Shown here: one piece after another, positions 16,101 through 25,600 of the stretch
Numbering within the stretch: position 1 is the stretch's first letter
Layout: every line of letters starts with the position of its first letter
Source: Verrucomicrobia bacterium UBA6015
Lineage (GTDB): Bacteria > Verrucomicrobiota > Kiritimatiellia > UBA8416
NCBI GenBank assembly: GCA_002428045.1
Contig: DIZZ01000281.1
Location: forward strand, 1-64,000
DNA length: 64,000 nt
Direction: 5' to 3'
Position numbers and translations under genes: made by a program
The notes under the pieces: generated by a model
The model's input: only the letters and a program-made list of their open reading frames with translations
The model's database searches: none
What the model was told of the DNA's origin: nothing

Positions 16101-18386
16101 GCTGCCATCGGCCTGATGGCTCGCTTCAGCGCCACGAATAATGCCGATGACGGAGTCGATATGCTTGTCGAGGGTGGCAGTATCGCGGCGGGCGTGCTGC
16201 TCGATGGCCAGGCCAATAACAATGGCGACGACGGTGTCGATATGGGCGTTTACAGCGACGGTATCGCCCTGGGGCTGATCGCCTCGACGGATCCGTTGCG
16301 CTCGGTGGCTGGCTTGCTAAGTGATGCGCTTGACCTCGATCGTTCCTTTGAAATCCCGGGTGAGCCATGGGGTGCCTTCGAGGCCTCGGGCAATGCGGGG
16401 GATGGTATCTATGCCGATATCCATGGAGACGAGACCGCCATAGGGATATATCTCGATATCCACGCCAACAATAATGGGCTCTCCGGACTCTTCTCACATA
16501 TCTATAGCGAAAATGGCAGCGCAATCGGGGTGGCTGGATCCAGTGATACCCTTTTCGATGTCCTGCCCGTCTTGCTGAGCGGCGACCCGGATGCAGCGCC
16601 ATTGGATTATACCCCGATGGGGCCGATGATTGCGTCTGGCAATGGCAGTGGTGGCATCGCTCTTTTCGTTGAGGGACAGAATGCCATCGGCCTGATCGGT
16701 GGTACGGTTACCGATGACAACCAGGTGGGAGAATTCTCCGGCGCTGGAACCCTGTTATCGGTTTCCGCCGAGTATGACGTGGCCGTCGGCATCGTCTACG
16801 ATGCAGTTGCCCGCAATAATGCGGAAGATGGGGTTTCTGTTATTGTCGAGCAGCATGGAGAAGGAGATGCCGTCGCCGCGTTGGTCAATGTTCAGGCGAA
16901 TGAAAATGGTCAAGATGGCATCCTTGCCCAAGTGCAATCGGAAGACGCCGCCTTTGTTCTCATGGCTGGGATTGATGCGCACGACAACGAGGGTCATGGT
17001 ATCGGTGCCGAAGCGATTGCCGCTGGCGATGTCGGCATGGCATTCACCGCCGTTGACAGCAGTGGAAACGGAATGGCTGGCTTGATGGCGCTTGCCGTGT
17101 CCGGGGTCGACAGCAATATGGTCGTCGGCGTAGGGGCGCGGGCGGGTGGGTTGCTTGCTGAAGTGAATACGAATCAAGCCAATATATATGTCGGGGAAAC
17201 AGCACTCGACGATCTGCGTGATGAGTTTGGTAATAGCCTTCCTTTCGGCGACAGCCTGTACGCCCTGATGCCGACAGGAACCTGCACCTTTAGCGAGAAC
17301 GAAGTTGGGGCCATGCTCGGTGCTGTTGCGATGGGGCACGGCGATGCTACCGTGGTGGTGTCGGGTAGCGAGTTTTCGGCTAACGAGATGCTTGGGTTGT
17401 ACACCATGGCGATGGCGGAGGAAGGCGATGCCGCGATTGTCGCGATGGATAACGAGTTCGTGGATAACGGCGGGGATGGAATGAGTGCCAGGGCACGGAC
17501 GCAGATTGGCGATGCTGCGGTTATTGCGGTTGAGAACGAATTCGCCAATAACCAGGATGCCGGACTGAATGCATACGCTAGAGTTTCGCTCGGTGAATCC
17601 ATCGTGTTGGCTGATGGGAATAGCGCAACGGGGAACGAGGTTGGCATAACGGCATTAGCGGGGAATCAGTTCGGTGTTGCGGCTGTGGTTCTGGAGGAGA
17701 ATCAGGTCACCGGCAACAACAGTGACGGTGTGCGCGTCCGTGCCGAGAGCGATGACGGCGATGCGGTGGTGGTGGCTGGCGAGAATGAGTTCTCGGATAA
17801 CGGTGCGAATGGCATGATGGCCTTGGCCCGTACGAGGCGGGGCGATGCTGCCGTCATCGCGGTTGATAACAGCATGTCCAATAACGGCGAGAATGGTATG
17901 ATGGTCCTGGCGCGGACGCGGCGGGGCGATGCCACTGTGCAGGCGGAAGTGAACGATTTTTCGGGTAACGGGAACGATGGGATGGTGGCCATGGCCAGGG
18001 CACGGCGCGGGGACGCTGTAGTGCGGGTTTTTGAGAACACGGCCAGCAACAACGGTGACGATGGGCTGATGGTGCATGCGCAGGCCGTCACCGGGGATGC
18101 CACGGCGCGAGTGCGGGGTAATACAACCAACGATAACGGGGACGACGGGGTGTTTGCCAGTGCACTGACTGAAACCGGCGATGCCACGACACGGGTGCGG
18201 TTGAACACGGCCAACAACAATGGCGGTGACGGTTTGGTCAGCGAGACGCAGACCGATGTGGGCGATGTCACGGCGATCATGAACAACAACACGGCGACCA
18301 ACAACGCGGGCAACGCGCTGTCATTGACGGCGACCGTGATTACCTCCGGAACGATCACGTACGAGATGAACAACAATACCTTCTAA
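13119..18386 (+). CDS. Inverse autotransporter (type Ve) with repeat-built beta-helix passenger
   Basis: A 1755-aa exported protein. It has a signal peptide (MKRIPACFLTVALIASGTQA), then an inverse-autotransporter beta-barrel (about residues 25-280: FNPRVSASD, GLGLRQQL, GANVFYDGRW, RANYYLP, EIGWRLP, RIFAGYQYF), as in intimin/invasin. After a linker, from about residue 350, a right-handed beta-helix follows (SPDGNDGATGTAEDPKRSIQNG, then NNN-rich coils). The middle contains a near-perfect tandem duplication of about 228 aa (the first unit's TCATGG at 15181, the second's at 15865). The last ~400 residues are ~20-aa repeats of the form ENxFSxNGxDGMxxxARTRxGDA. It should be an outer-membrane adhesin or surface-exposed enzyme. 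AAAGGAGT precedes the ATG. It is monocistronic as far as can be seen. Confidence 0.85.
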   Translation: MKRIPACFLTVALIASGTQALEAPVTLGVFTGEEGVFGQGDLVLPIHRYDQGLLFFNPRVSASDSDQQETNIGLGLRQQLDWPGSYILGANVFYDGRWSANNNRFDQIGLGLELLSDRIDARANYYLPNKDMYLIDTVRMESVEQSEFVRRHVDNWFEPYATGNQVNQDYGWRLTTQRTVFTETSWQIYDRYESALEGFDTEIGWRLPMLEDWGETRIFAGYQYFDNPFGPEFKGGKARMEVRMFDGLLTLDAHVYEDDDLNMTDYLVGMRVRLPLEPSGLALWRNLRHHRVRQGGLAERLTEMVMRDPKVQSRESGYIADPDLRGIVVETKTKVTRNTRTDGTVVVMEDVVFVSPDGNDGATGTAEDPKRSIQNGVNAAYGQQHVYVFGGNYNESVVVNPGVLLMGSGCMIPANGGHFFGGGVPSVIVAPGSAPAAVTMQDNSFVGGFDISNPGGRGIYSSAGALVIRCNYIHNTLVGVEVERSGDVDLLLANNTLANNTQDGARISGTGASGTYLVNASGNTFANNGENGISLSAGNYDTAVATLDDNTATGNETGLRVSLDADELAMLSIGNTRANNNRGTGIQASVSADQMAAALVGTPLIGVDSLGFEEAKVEGSDHPSLVISSAPVQASGNGGNGIDLDVQSDLVGAALLLDVEASNNGGHGAHVAVDGSLAIGLAGASGNVMEVAQLAVDLIELLDTDMALPELPTLSAGPSVFSGNVGDGLLLDVNSDVLSIGVVLGAEADNNGNNGLAMNVATEDGMAAIGLMARFDAAGNAGHGAAMQVDGDFLAAGVLLDGRVSGNGDDGVDLDVCSSGISLGLIASTDPLRAVADMVNTEFDLDPPVEIQGEPWGAFEATGNAGDGIHADIVGDIAAIGIFLDIQANNNGGDGADLTLDGGLASIGLVASTENIMEVAQLGLNAIGLLDEDLNLPALPALTSGPVEFNSNGGEGLVLEVDSGLLAVGAVLGAEANNNGNNGLEMTVDAAEGLAAIGLMARFSATNNADDGVDMLVEGGSIAAGVLLDGQANNNGDDGVDMGVYSDGIALGLIASTDPLRSVAGLLSDALDLDRSFEIPGEPWGAFEASGNAGDGIYADIHGDETAIGIYLDIHANNNGLSGLFSHIYSENGSAIGVAGSSDTLFDVLPVLLSGDPDAAPLDYTPMGPMIASGNGSGGIALFVEGQNAIGLIGGTVTDDNQVGEFSGAGTLLSVSAEYDVAVGIVYDAVARNNAEDGVSVIVEQHGEGDAVAALVNVQANENGQDGILAQVQSEDAAFVLMAGIDAHDNEGHGIGAEAIAAGDVGMAFTAVDSSGNGMAGLMALAVSGVDSNMVVGVGARAGGLLAEVNTNQANIYVGETALDDLRDEFGNSLPFGDSLYALMPTGTCTFSENEVGAMLGAVAMGHGDATVVVSGSEFSANEMLGLYTMAMAEEGDAAIVAMDNEFVDNGGDGMSARARTQIGDAAVIAVENEFANNQDAGLNAYARVSLGESIVLADGNSATGNEVGITALAGNQFGVAAVVLEENQVTGNNSDGVRVRAESDDGDAVVVAGENEFSDNGANGMMALARTRRGDAAVIAVDNSMSNNGENGMMVLARTRRGDATVQAEVNDFSGNGNDGMVAMARARRGDAVVRVFENTASNNGDDGLMVHAQAVTGDATARVRGNTTNDNGDDGVFASALTETGDATTRVRLNTANNNGGDGLVSETQTDVGDVTAIMNNNTATNNAGNALSLTATVITSGTITYEMNNNTF

Positions 18387-18438
18387 GCCTGACGGGTGAC
18401 CGCCGAAGTGAAATTCCCCCGTTCCCCGAAACTAGATC

Positions 18439-18467
18439 TTGTTTTGAGATCAAGGGTTGGGTATATA
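18439..18467 (+). promoter_or_regulatory. Leaderless-type promoter of the GH2 gene
   Basis: TTGTTT (18439-18444), 17-bp spacer, TATATA (18462-18467), 7 bases, ATG 18475. The architecture is the same as the two AAA genes. The promoter partly covers a small inverted repeat GATCT/AGATC that could bind a regulator. Confidence 0.5.
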
Positions 18468-18474
18468 TGCGCGC

Positions 18475-20937
18475 ATGAGAAATAGCAAATGTATTGATTT
18501 TGGCTGGCGCTTTGCGTTGGGGGATTTTCCATCGGCCATCGCGGCGACGTTTGATGACTCGGCGTGGCGTGTATTGGATCTGCCGCACGATTGGTCGATT
18601 GAGGCGACTCCCCATCCGGATCATCCGTCCGGTGCCACGTGTGGTTTTTTCCCCGGTGGCTTGGGCTGGTATCGTAAGCGGATCGATATCCCCGCCGACC
18701 TAGGGAGCCGTCATGTGTTGATCGAATTCGACGGCGTTTACATGAACAGCGAGGTCTGGTGCAACGGGCAGTTCTGTGGCGTGCGCCCCTACGGCTACAG
18801 CAGCTTTTGCTATGACCTGACACCGTTCGTCAAGGCGGGTGAACCGGCCTCGATTGCTGTGCGGGTCGATAATTCGCGTCAGAAGAATTCGCGATGGTAC
18901 AGTGGGTCCGGCATCTATCGGCATGTCTGGTTGACCGTGGCCGAGGCGTTGCGGGTCGACCACTGGGGCACGTTCGTCACCACCCCCGAGGTCAACGAGG
19001 ACAAGGCCACGGTGGATTGTGCCGTGACGCTTTTGAACCAAGGGACAGACGCGGATGATGTACAGGTGCTTGCGTCCATTCAGGACGAGACAGGGACGCT
19101 GGTGGGCGAATCGGCGCAGATGGGACTGTGCTGCCCGAAGGGGCGGCATGAACTCCGCATCAGGTTGGGGGTTCCAGCCCCACGCTGCTGGTCACCGGAT
19201 TCGCCGGTGCTCTATACCTTGCGGGTGGACGTCCGCAAGCAGGGTGTGCCCGTGGATGCCTATGATACCCGATTTGGCATCCGCACGATCCGTTTTGATG
19301 CCGATCAGGGGTTTTTCCTTAATGGTCAGGTGCTGAAATTGCGGGGGGTCAATGAGCACCACGACGCGGGTTGCCTGGGGGCTGCGATTCCTGATGACGC
19401 CCTGCGCCGCCGGTTGCGCATTCTCAAGGAGATGGGCTGTAACGCCATCCGGATCGCTCACAATCCGGCATCTCCCACGTTGCTTGACCTGTGCGACTCG
19501 TACGGGTTCATGGTGGTCGAGGATGCGTTTGATGAATGGCGTGACGGCAAGACGCCGTTCGGCTACCAGCTTTACTGGGACCAGTGGTGGGAGCGGGATC
19601 TGGCAGACATGATCCGCCGCGACCGTAATCACCCCTGCATTGTAATGTGGTCAGTCGGTAATGAAATCAAGGAAGTGCGCCAAGGCAGGGCCGAGGGGCT
19701 TCCGATCATGAAGGCTTTGCGCGAGGTCTGCCATCGCGAGGATCCGACCCGCCCCATGACCTGTGGCTGCTGCAACTCGCGCGAGACGCTGGAGGCAGGC
19801 TATGGCGAGCTGATGGATGTGTTTGGCTATAACGGGGGAGGGGGTGGCTGCTTCGACTATGAGAAGGATCATGCCGCGTTTCCCGGCATGCCGATGTTTG
19901 CGTCGGAGCATCCCCACACGCTCCAGACCCGAGGTGTGTATCGGACGAAGACCTGGTACCGCGATCTTCACCGCAACCAGGGTAATGTTCGCTGGTATCC
20001 ATCGCCTCGCGGAGAGGCTCCCTCGCACGATCTTACGCCGGATGCGCAGAAGGATCGTCCGCTGCTCGATCTCATGCATATTCCCGATCTTACGACGGAT
20101 GAGGTTTTCGACGGTATCGATCCGCATTACCAGTCCTCTTATGGCAATGCCATTGTGCGCATGTCGATATTTGATTCCTGGTACCGCACGCGTACCCTGC
20201 CGTATTTCTGCGGGGAGTTCCGGTGGACAGGTTTTGATTACCTTGGCGAATGCTATGCGTGGCCCGCGAAAAGCTGGAATTTCGGGATCATCGATCTCTG
20301 CGGTTTCCCGAAGGATGCCTACTATTTCTGCAAGAGCCAGTGGACAACGGTGCCCATGGTGCATATCCTGCCGCACTGGACCTGGCCGGGGCTCGATGGC
20401 GTGACGATTCCTGTGCTTTGCTACAGCAACTGTGAGCGGGTGGAACTGTTTCTTGACGGGGTGTCGCTGGGGGTGCAGGTGCGGGATGACCGGTTGATGC
20501 AGAGTCGCTGGCATGTCGCCTACCGTCCCGGTGTGCTTCGTGCCGTAGGCTACGTTGGGGATGCCGCCGTGGCGGTTGATGAGCATCAAACGGCAGGGAG
20601 CCCGGCCGCCATCCGTGCCGTTAGCGACGAGACGGTGATCCGAGCCGACTGCACCGGCATTGCCCATGTAGCAATCACGGTCGTGGATGCGCAGGGGCGT
20701 TTCGTGCCCTTTGCCAGTCACGACATTACCGTGACGGTCGAGGGGCCTGCCCGCCTGGTCGGTGTTGAAAATGGCGATCCGCTTGACAGTACCAACTACC
20801 GGTTGGCCCATCGCAAGGCCTTCAACGGGATGCTGTTGGCGATACTCCAGTCCACCGATACCGCCGGGGCGATAACGGTCTCGGCAACGTCCGACGGACT
20901 GACCACCGGCGTTTGCCGAACGATCCAGAGTCGCTAA
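18475..20937 (+). CDS. Glycoside hydrolase family 2 (beta-galactosidase-like)
   Basis: An 820-aa GH2 enzyme: N-terminal jelly-roll (LDLPHDWSIEATPHPDHPSG, GGLGWYRKRIDIP), immunoglobulin-like domain, then a TIM barrel with GVNEHHDAGCLGAAIPD and IRIAHNPASP. The acid/base Glu is in MWSVGNEIKE and the nucleophile Glu in CGEFRWTGFDYLGE. C-terminal GH2-associated domains follow. No signal peptide is visible, so it is probably cytoplasmic and works on imported oligosaccharides. The ATG at 18475 (MRNSKCIDFGWRF) is preferred over 18457 because the N-terminus then matches the family and the promoter ends 7 bases before it. It is followed after 28 bp by a sulfatase with a clear ribosome site, which suggests an operon for a sulfated glycan. 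Confidence 0.92.
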   Translation: MRNSKCIDFGWRFALGDFPSAIAATFDDSAWRVLDLPHDWSIEATPHPDHPSGATCGFFPGGLGWYRKRIDIPADLGSRHVLIEFDGVYMNSEVWCNGQFCGVRPYGYSSFCYDLTPFVKAGEPASIAVRVDNSRQKNSRWYSGSGIYRHVWLTVAEALRVDHWGTFVTTPEVNEDKATVDCAVTLLNQGTDADDVQVLASIQDETGTLVGESAQMGLCCPKGRHELRIRLGVPAPRCWSPDSPVLYTLRVDVRKQGVPVDAYDTRFGIRTIRFDADQGFFLNGQVLKLRGVNEHHDAGCLGAAIPDDALRRRLRILKEMGCNAIRIAHNPASPTLLDLCDSYGFMVVEDAFDEWRDGKTPFGYQLYWDQWWERDLADMIRRDRNHPCIVMWSVGNEIKEVRQGRAEGLPIMKALREVCHREDPTRPMTCGCCNSRETLEAGYGELMDVFGYNGGGGGCFDYEKDHAAFPGMPMFASEHPHTLQTRGVYRTKTWYRDLHRNQGNVRWYPSPRGEAPSHDLTPDAQKDRPLLDLMHIPDLTTDEVFDGIDPHYQSSYGNAIVRMSIFDSWYRTRTLPYFCGEFRWTGFDYLGECYAWPAKSWNFGIIDLCGFPKDAYYFCKSQWTTVPMVHILPHWTWPGLDGVTIPVLCYSNCERVELFLDGVSLGVQVRDDRLMQSRWHVAYRPGVLRAVGYVGDAAVAVDEHQTAGSPAAIRAVSDETVIRADCTGIAHVAITVVDAQGRFVPFASHDITVTVEGPARLVGVENGDPLDSTNYRLAHRKAFNGMLLAILQSTDTAGAITVSATSDGLTTGVCRTIQSR

Positions 20938-20965
20938 GATAAACATTATAGGCAAGGAGCGCGAA

Positions 20966-22528
20966 ATGCCGGATTCCAGACCCAACATCCTGTTCATCAT
21001 GTCGGACGATCATGCCGCCCAGGCGATCTCCGCCTATGGTTGCGGGATTAACCAGACGCCCAACATTGACCGGATTGCAGCCAAGGGTGCGATCTTGAAC
21101 CATTGCTATGTGAACAACAGCATCTGTACCCCCAGCCGGGCGGCGATCTTGACGGGCACGCATAGTCATGTGAACGGCGTCATTACCTTGGATACCCCCT
21201 TCAACAACCACCTCTCGCATGTTGCAAAGCACTTGCAGGCGGCGGGATACCAGACCTCAATGATCGGCAAATGGCATCTGGGCGAAGGGCCGGAGCACTC
21301 CCCGACGGGCTTCGATCACTGGTCGGTCCTGCCGGATCAGGGGGACTATTTCGATCCGTATATGATTGAGAACGGACGGCACATCCAGGAGATGGGCTAT
21401 GCCACAGAAATCATCACGGAGAAATGCGTCGATCAGATCCGCCAGCGCGACAAGGACCGTCCGTTCTTCATGATGTGCCACCACAAGGCCCCGCACCGCC
21501 CCTGGCTGTATCACCCGAAATACGAGCACCTCTACAACGAGGAAATCCCGTATCCACCCTCCTTCAAGGACGATTATGCCAACCGGGCCAAGGCGGCCGT
21601 CCATGCCCGCATGCGGGTTGAATCGGACATGACCTATCTGGATCTTGACCTGGTGCAGCCCTATATTCCGGCCGAGGGGCAGGAGTATTCCGACATTGGC
21701 TGCAAGACGGGCCTGATGATGGTTCCGTTTCCGAAAACACCGGAAGCCTACCGCGACTTCAAGCTGATCTGCCGCCGCACGGGGCAGGTGTTCACCTTTG
21801 CCAACAGCGAGGAATTGAAGCGTTTCAAGTACCAGCGCTACATGCAGAAATACTTGCGCACCGTGGCCTCGATCGACGAGAGTGTGGGTCATCTGCTGGA
21901 CCTGCTGGAGACCGAGGGGATTGCCGATAACACGATCGTGATCTATACCTCAGACCAGGGCTTCTTCCTGGGTGAGCATGGGTGGTACGACAAGCGCTTC
22001 ATCTACGAGGAGTCTTTTCGCATGCCGTTCCTAGTCCAGTATCCGCAACGCATCAGGAAAGGCATCACGGTCAATGCCATGGCCAGCAATGTTGACTTCG
22101 CCCCCACCTGGCTTGACTATGCCGGGGTGCCGGTGCCGTCTTACATGCAGGGCTATAGCTTGCGGTGCGTTCTGGAGGGAGACGAGCCCGCAAGCTGGCA
22201 GAAGACAGCCTACCACCGCTACTGGATGAACCAGGACTGCAACCACAATGCCTACGCGCATTACGGGATCAGGGATCATCGCTACAAGCTGATCTACTGG
22301 TACAATGAGCCGATGAACCTGCCGGGGGCAACGGCAGCTACGTTTGCCGAGAAGGACTGGGAGCTATTCGACCTGCAGGAGGATCCGCTTGAGCTGAACA
22401 ACTGCTTCCATGATCAGGACAAGAAGGATGTGGTCATCCACATGCTCCGGCTGCTCGATGAAAAGCAGACGCAGATCGGCGATGTTCCGGCGCATGACTC
22501 CAGGACGGTGCTGGCCATGCTTGGCTGA
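20966..22528 (+). CDS. Cys-type sulfatase (type I, formylglycine-dependent)
   Basis: A 520-aa arylsulfatase-superfamily protein. The metal site begins NILFIMSDDHAAQAISAYG; the maturation motif is SICTPSRAAILTG, where the Cys of CTPSR must be converted to formylglycine. MIGKWHLGEGP and TSDQGFFLGEHGWYDKR are the further conserved segments. The length and the C-terminal DLQEDPLELNN motif match N-acetylglucosamine-6-sulfatase/iduronate-sulfatase-like enzymes of PVC bacteria. No signal peptide is visible, so it likely desulfates intracellular oligosaccharides with the preceding GH2 enzyme. AAGGAG precedes the ATG. Maturation would need an anSME or a true FGE; none in this window is convincing for that role. 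Confidence 0.93.
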   Translation: MPDSRPNILFIMSDDHAAQAISAYGCGINQTPNIDRIAAKGAILNHCYVNNSICTPSRAAILTGTHSHVNGVITLDTPFNNHLSHVAKHLQAAGYQTSMIGKWHLGEGPEHSPTGFDHWSVLPDQGDYFDPYMIENGRHIQEMGYATEIITEKCVDQIRQRDKDRPFFMMCHHKAPHRPWLYHPKYEHLYNEEIPYPPSFKDDYANRAKAAVHARMRVESDMTYLDLDLVQPYIPAEGQEYSDIGCKTGLMMVPFPKTPEAYRDFKLICRRTGQVFTFANSEELKRFKYQRYMQKYLRTVASIDESVGHLLDLLETEGIADNTIVIYTSDQGFFLGEHGWYDKRFIYEESFRMPFLVQYPQRIRKGITVNAMASNVDFAPTWLDYAGVPVPSYMQGYSLRCVLEGDEPASWQKTAYHRYWMNQDCNHNAYAHYGIRDHRYKLIYWYNEPMNLPGATAATFAEKDWELFDLQEDPLELNNCFHDQDKKDVVIHMLRLLDEKQTQIGDVPAHDSRTVLAMLG

Positions 22529-22677
22529 CGTCGCCTTTGTCTTTTGCTAGAGCCCTAGTCTGCAAGGTGATAAAAAATTCAAAGAATTGTTGAAGACATC
22601 GCCAACGAGAAGCGTATATAGGGTAAGCGTGCCGATTTTGGCCGTGTTTGTTTCGTTCGCATGAAGGGGAGATCACC

Positions 22678-25600
22678 ATGAAAAAGTCGATTGTGTGTGC
22701 GTTGATGCTGCCGTTGTTGTCGTTGCAGGCGGCCGATGGGAATGACCTGGAGTTCATGGAGGCGTTTGCCTGGGGGGATCGCGCCGCCGCCCTCGCCCAG
22801 CTGGTGCCCGATACCGAGGACTATTTTTTCTACCATTGCCTGAGCTATCAGCTTGCCGGCAATCGCGACGCCTTCCAGAAGACGTTGGATAAGTGGGTCT
22901 CGCGCAACCGCAATCAATGGAACGAGCGGATGAGCGAGATGCGGCGGCGCCAGATGCTACTTGATATGGATCGCTCGCCCGAGGCGGTCTGGGCGTTTCT
23001 CAAGCAGGATGCCGGGCTGTCCTTTTCGCACCGCGCCCGCCATGAGCAGACCAGCCAGCGCCAGCCTTCGGTCATCAAGCCGGAGCAATACAGCCTGGCC
23101 GCCTTCTGGCGGCAGCACGCGAATTCCGAACTCGATAAACTCACCGATCGCGGGCTTGAACTACTGCCCGATCCGAATGGCAATCCGGATGTTCGCCGGG
23201 CTTTCCTGCGCCGTTTGCAGCGTCCGGATTATCCCGGACTGGTCACGCTGATCCTGGCGGATCTGGACTATAAGGAACAAAACGGCAATATCACGATCTT
23301 TGGGCAGATTCCGATCCACAACCAGCTTACGACGGATCAGTTGGTAGACCTCGCAACGCAGCGCCCGGCCCTGCTGCGTGAGGCCGACTATGTGAATGCA
23401 CGGCTGGCGAGGATGCCGCTGCCGGATGCCGACCTAGCGAATGATTCCGCCGCTGCCGTGACGTATCTGGAGGGGCTGTGGCGTTTCGTCGGCCCGCTTG
23501 AGCCGATGCATAATTCGCTGAAGGCGAATGTGTTGTATAACATGCTCGCGCATCAGCGTAAACTGGGTGTCTACGATTCCAGCCGATTCCTTGCCTATCT
23601 GGAGTTGCCGCGCCATTCCGGTTATATGCAGCGCGACCGGATGTCGCGCCTGCAACGGGAGCGGGCGATCTGGGTGGATGTGAATTACACCCCCTTCGTG
23701 CAAATCAGCCTGCCGCCGATCGGGGACGACGAACCACTGGTGCGCGAGTTCCTGATTGAACTGTTGAAGGATGCCGAGGATGCGTCGCGCTTCCAGGACC
23801 TCTTCGAGGCCCGCTGGCTGGATGCGGTGTTTGCCGAGAGCAAGATCCTGCATGGTGTCGGTACCCCGGCGCAATGGTCCTCGCGGCTGGGGCCGGATGC
23901 CTACCGATCCCTGTTGGAGCGCATCGAACTGGATTTCGCCCCGCAGAATCCCGCCTATTTCAAGCCGGGACAGCCCGTGGAGCTGGCCGTGGACGTGAAG
24001 CGGGTGGACAAGCTGCTGGTCAAGGTCTTCGAGATCCAGACCTTCAACTACTACACCACCCGGCAGACGGCGATCGACCAGGCCGTGGAGCTGGATGGCA
24101 TGATCGCCTCGTCTGAGCGCACGGTCGATACGGTGGCCGAGCCGTCGCGCCGCATGCGGCACCGGATCGCGCTACCGGAAATCAAGACTCGCGGTGTCTA
24201 TGTCGTCGAGCTGATCGGCAATGGCGTCAGTTCGCGCGCCCTGCTGTATGTCGGTCACCTTGAGGCCATCAGCCAGGAGACCCCGGCGGGTCTGGCTGTC
24301 ATGGTCTTGAACGAGGCGGGAGAAACGGTCAAGGATGCCGCCGTCTGGGTCGATGGGCGCGAGTACAACGCCGGTGACAAGGGCTTGGTGCTGCTGCCGT
24401 TCACGGATACCCCGGGTAGCCGCTTCGCCGTGCTGCGCAGCGGCGATTTCTGCAGTGCGCAGCAGCTCTATTTGCCGGAAGAGGTGTATGCTTTTTCCGC
24501 CGGTATCCATCTGGATCCCCAGAACCTGCCGCGCCAGCATCGGGGTCTGCTGATCCTGCGTCCCGATTTCCGCATCCATGGCATACCGCTTGACCCCGCG
24601 CTGCTGGGGGAGGTCAAGGTGACGCTGACCGCTGTCGATGCCAAGGGCGTCAGCACGGCCCGCGAGTTCAAGGCCACCTTCGCCCGCAACACTGAATGGA
24701 CGGAATCCTTTTATGTGCCCGATGCCCTGCGCAGTCTTTCGGTCGCTGTCGAGGCAAAGCTGAAACGCAAGCGGGATCTTGAGGAAATCACCCTGAACGA
24801 TCAACGGCGCGTGGACCTGAATCCGGCGCGTGGCGGGGATACACTCAGCCAGGTGTTCCTGGTGCCAGCCGCCGATGGCTGGCGTCTTGAGGTGCGCGGA
24901 CTGAGCGGCGAGCCGATGGAGGCGGTTCCGTTGTCCTTGGAGTTGAATCATCCCGGATTCAATCGTTCCGTATCGATCCAGGCCAGCACCGACGCCGACG
25001 GCGTGGTTGTCCTGGGGCCGCTGACGGCACTGTCGCGGATTACCGTCGCAGGGCCGGGGAACTTGCGGCTGGATCGCGTTCTAACAGGGGCGGAAGTGGT
25101 ATGGCCTGAGTTGCTGCACCTCAAGGCAGGCGAGATCGTTTCGCTGCCGTACCCGCAAGACCGTCATGTGGATCTTCGTCAGGTTTCGCTATTCAGACAG
25201 CGTGGCGAAACGATTTTAGCCGATTGCTCGGCGTTGGTCACGCTCAAGGATGGGGAGCTGCGGATCGAGGGCATGGAGCCGGGGCAATACCAGCTCGTGT
25301 CACATGAGAACGACCGTCGCATCCGGCTGGATGTTGCCGAGGCCGAGGCAGGCTCCGGGTATCTGCTCGGGAAAACCTCGCGCTGGCAGCAGACGGGTAA
25401 TCGCCTGCCGTCGGTGGCGGAGGTATCAGAAAAGGAAGGCACCTTGCGCCTGCGCCTGCGCAACGTGACAACGGGCACCCGTGTCGCGGTACGGGTGGCG
25501 CGCTATGTCGATCCGGAATCGGCATTTCCAGAGGGCTATGGCTTCACCTCGCCGGTCAAGCGCGGCATGCTGCCTCCCTATGCCCAGTATGCCAATGGAC

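Noticed and set aside
15014..16222. 402-aa open frame antisense to the autotransporter
   Set aside because: It is a mirror of the repetitive beta-helix coding region in GC-rich DNA, with no start signal.
19651..21000. 449-aa open frame antisense to the GH2 gene
   Set aside because: The GH2 reading has all catalytic motifs; this one shows no domain and spans two genes.
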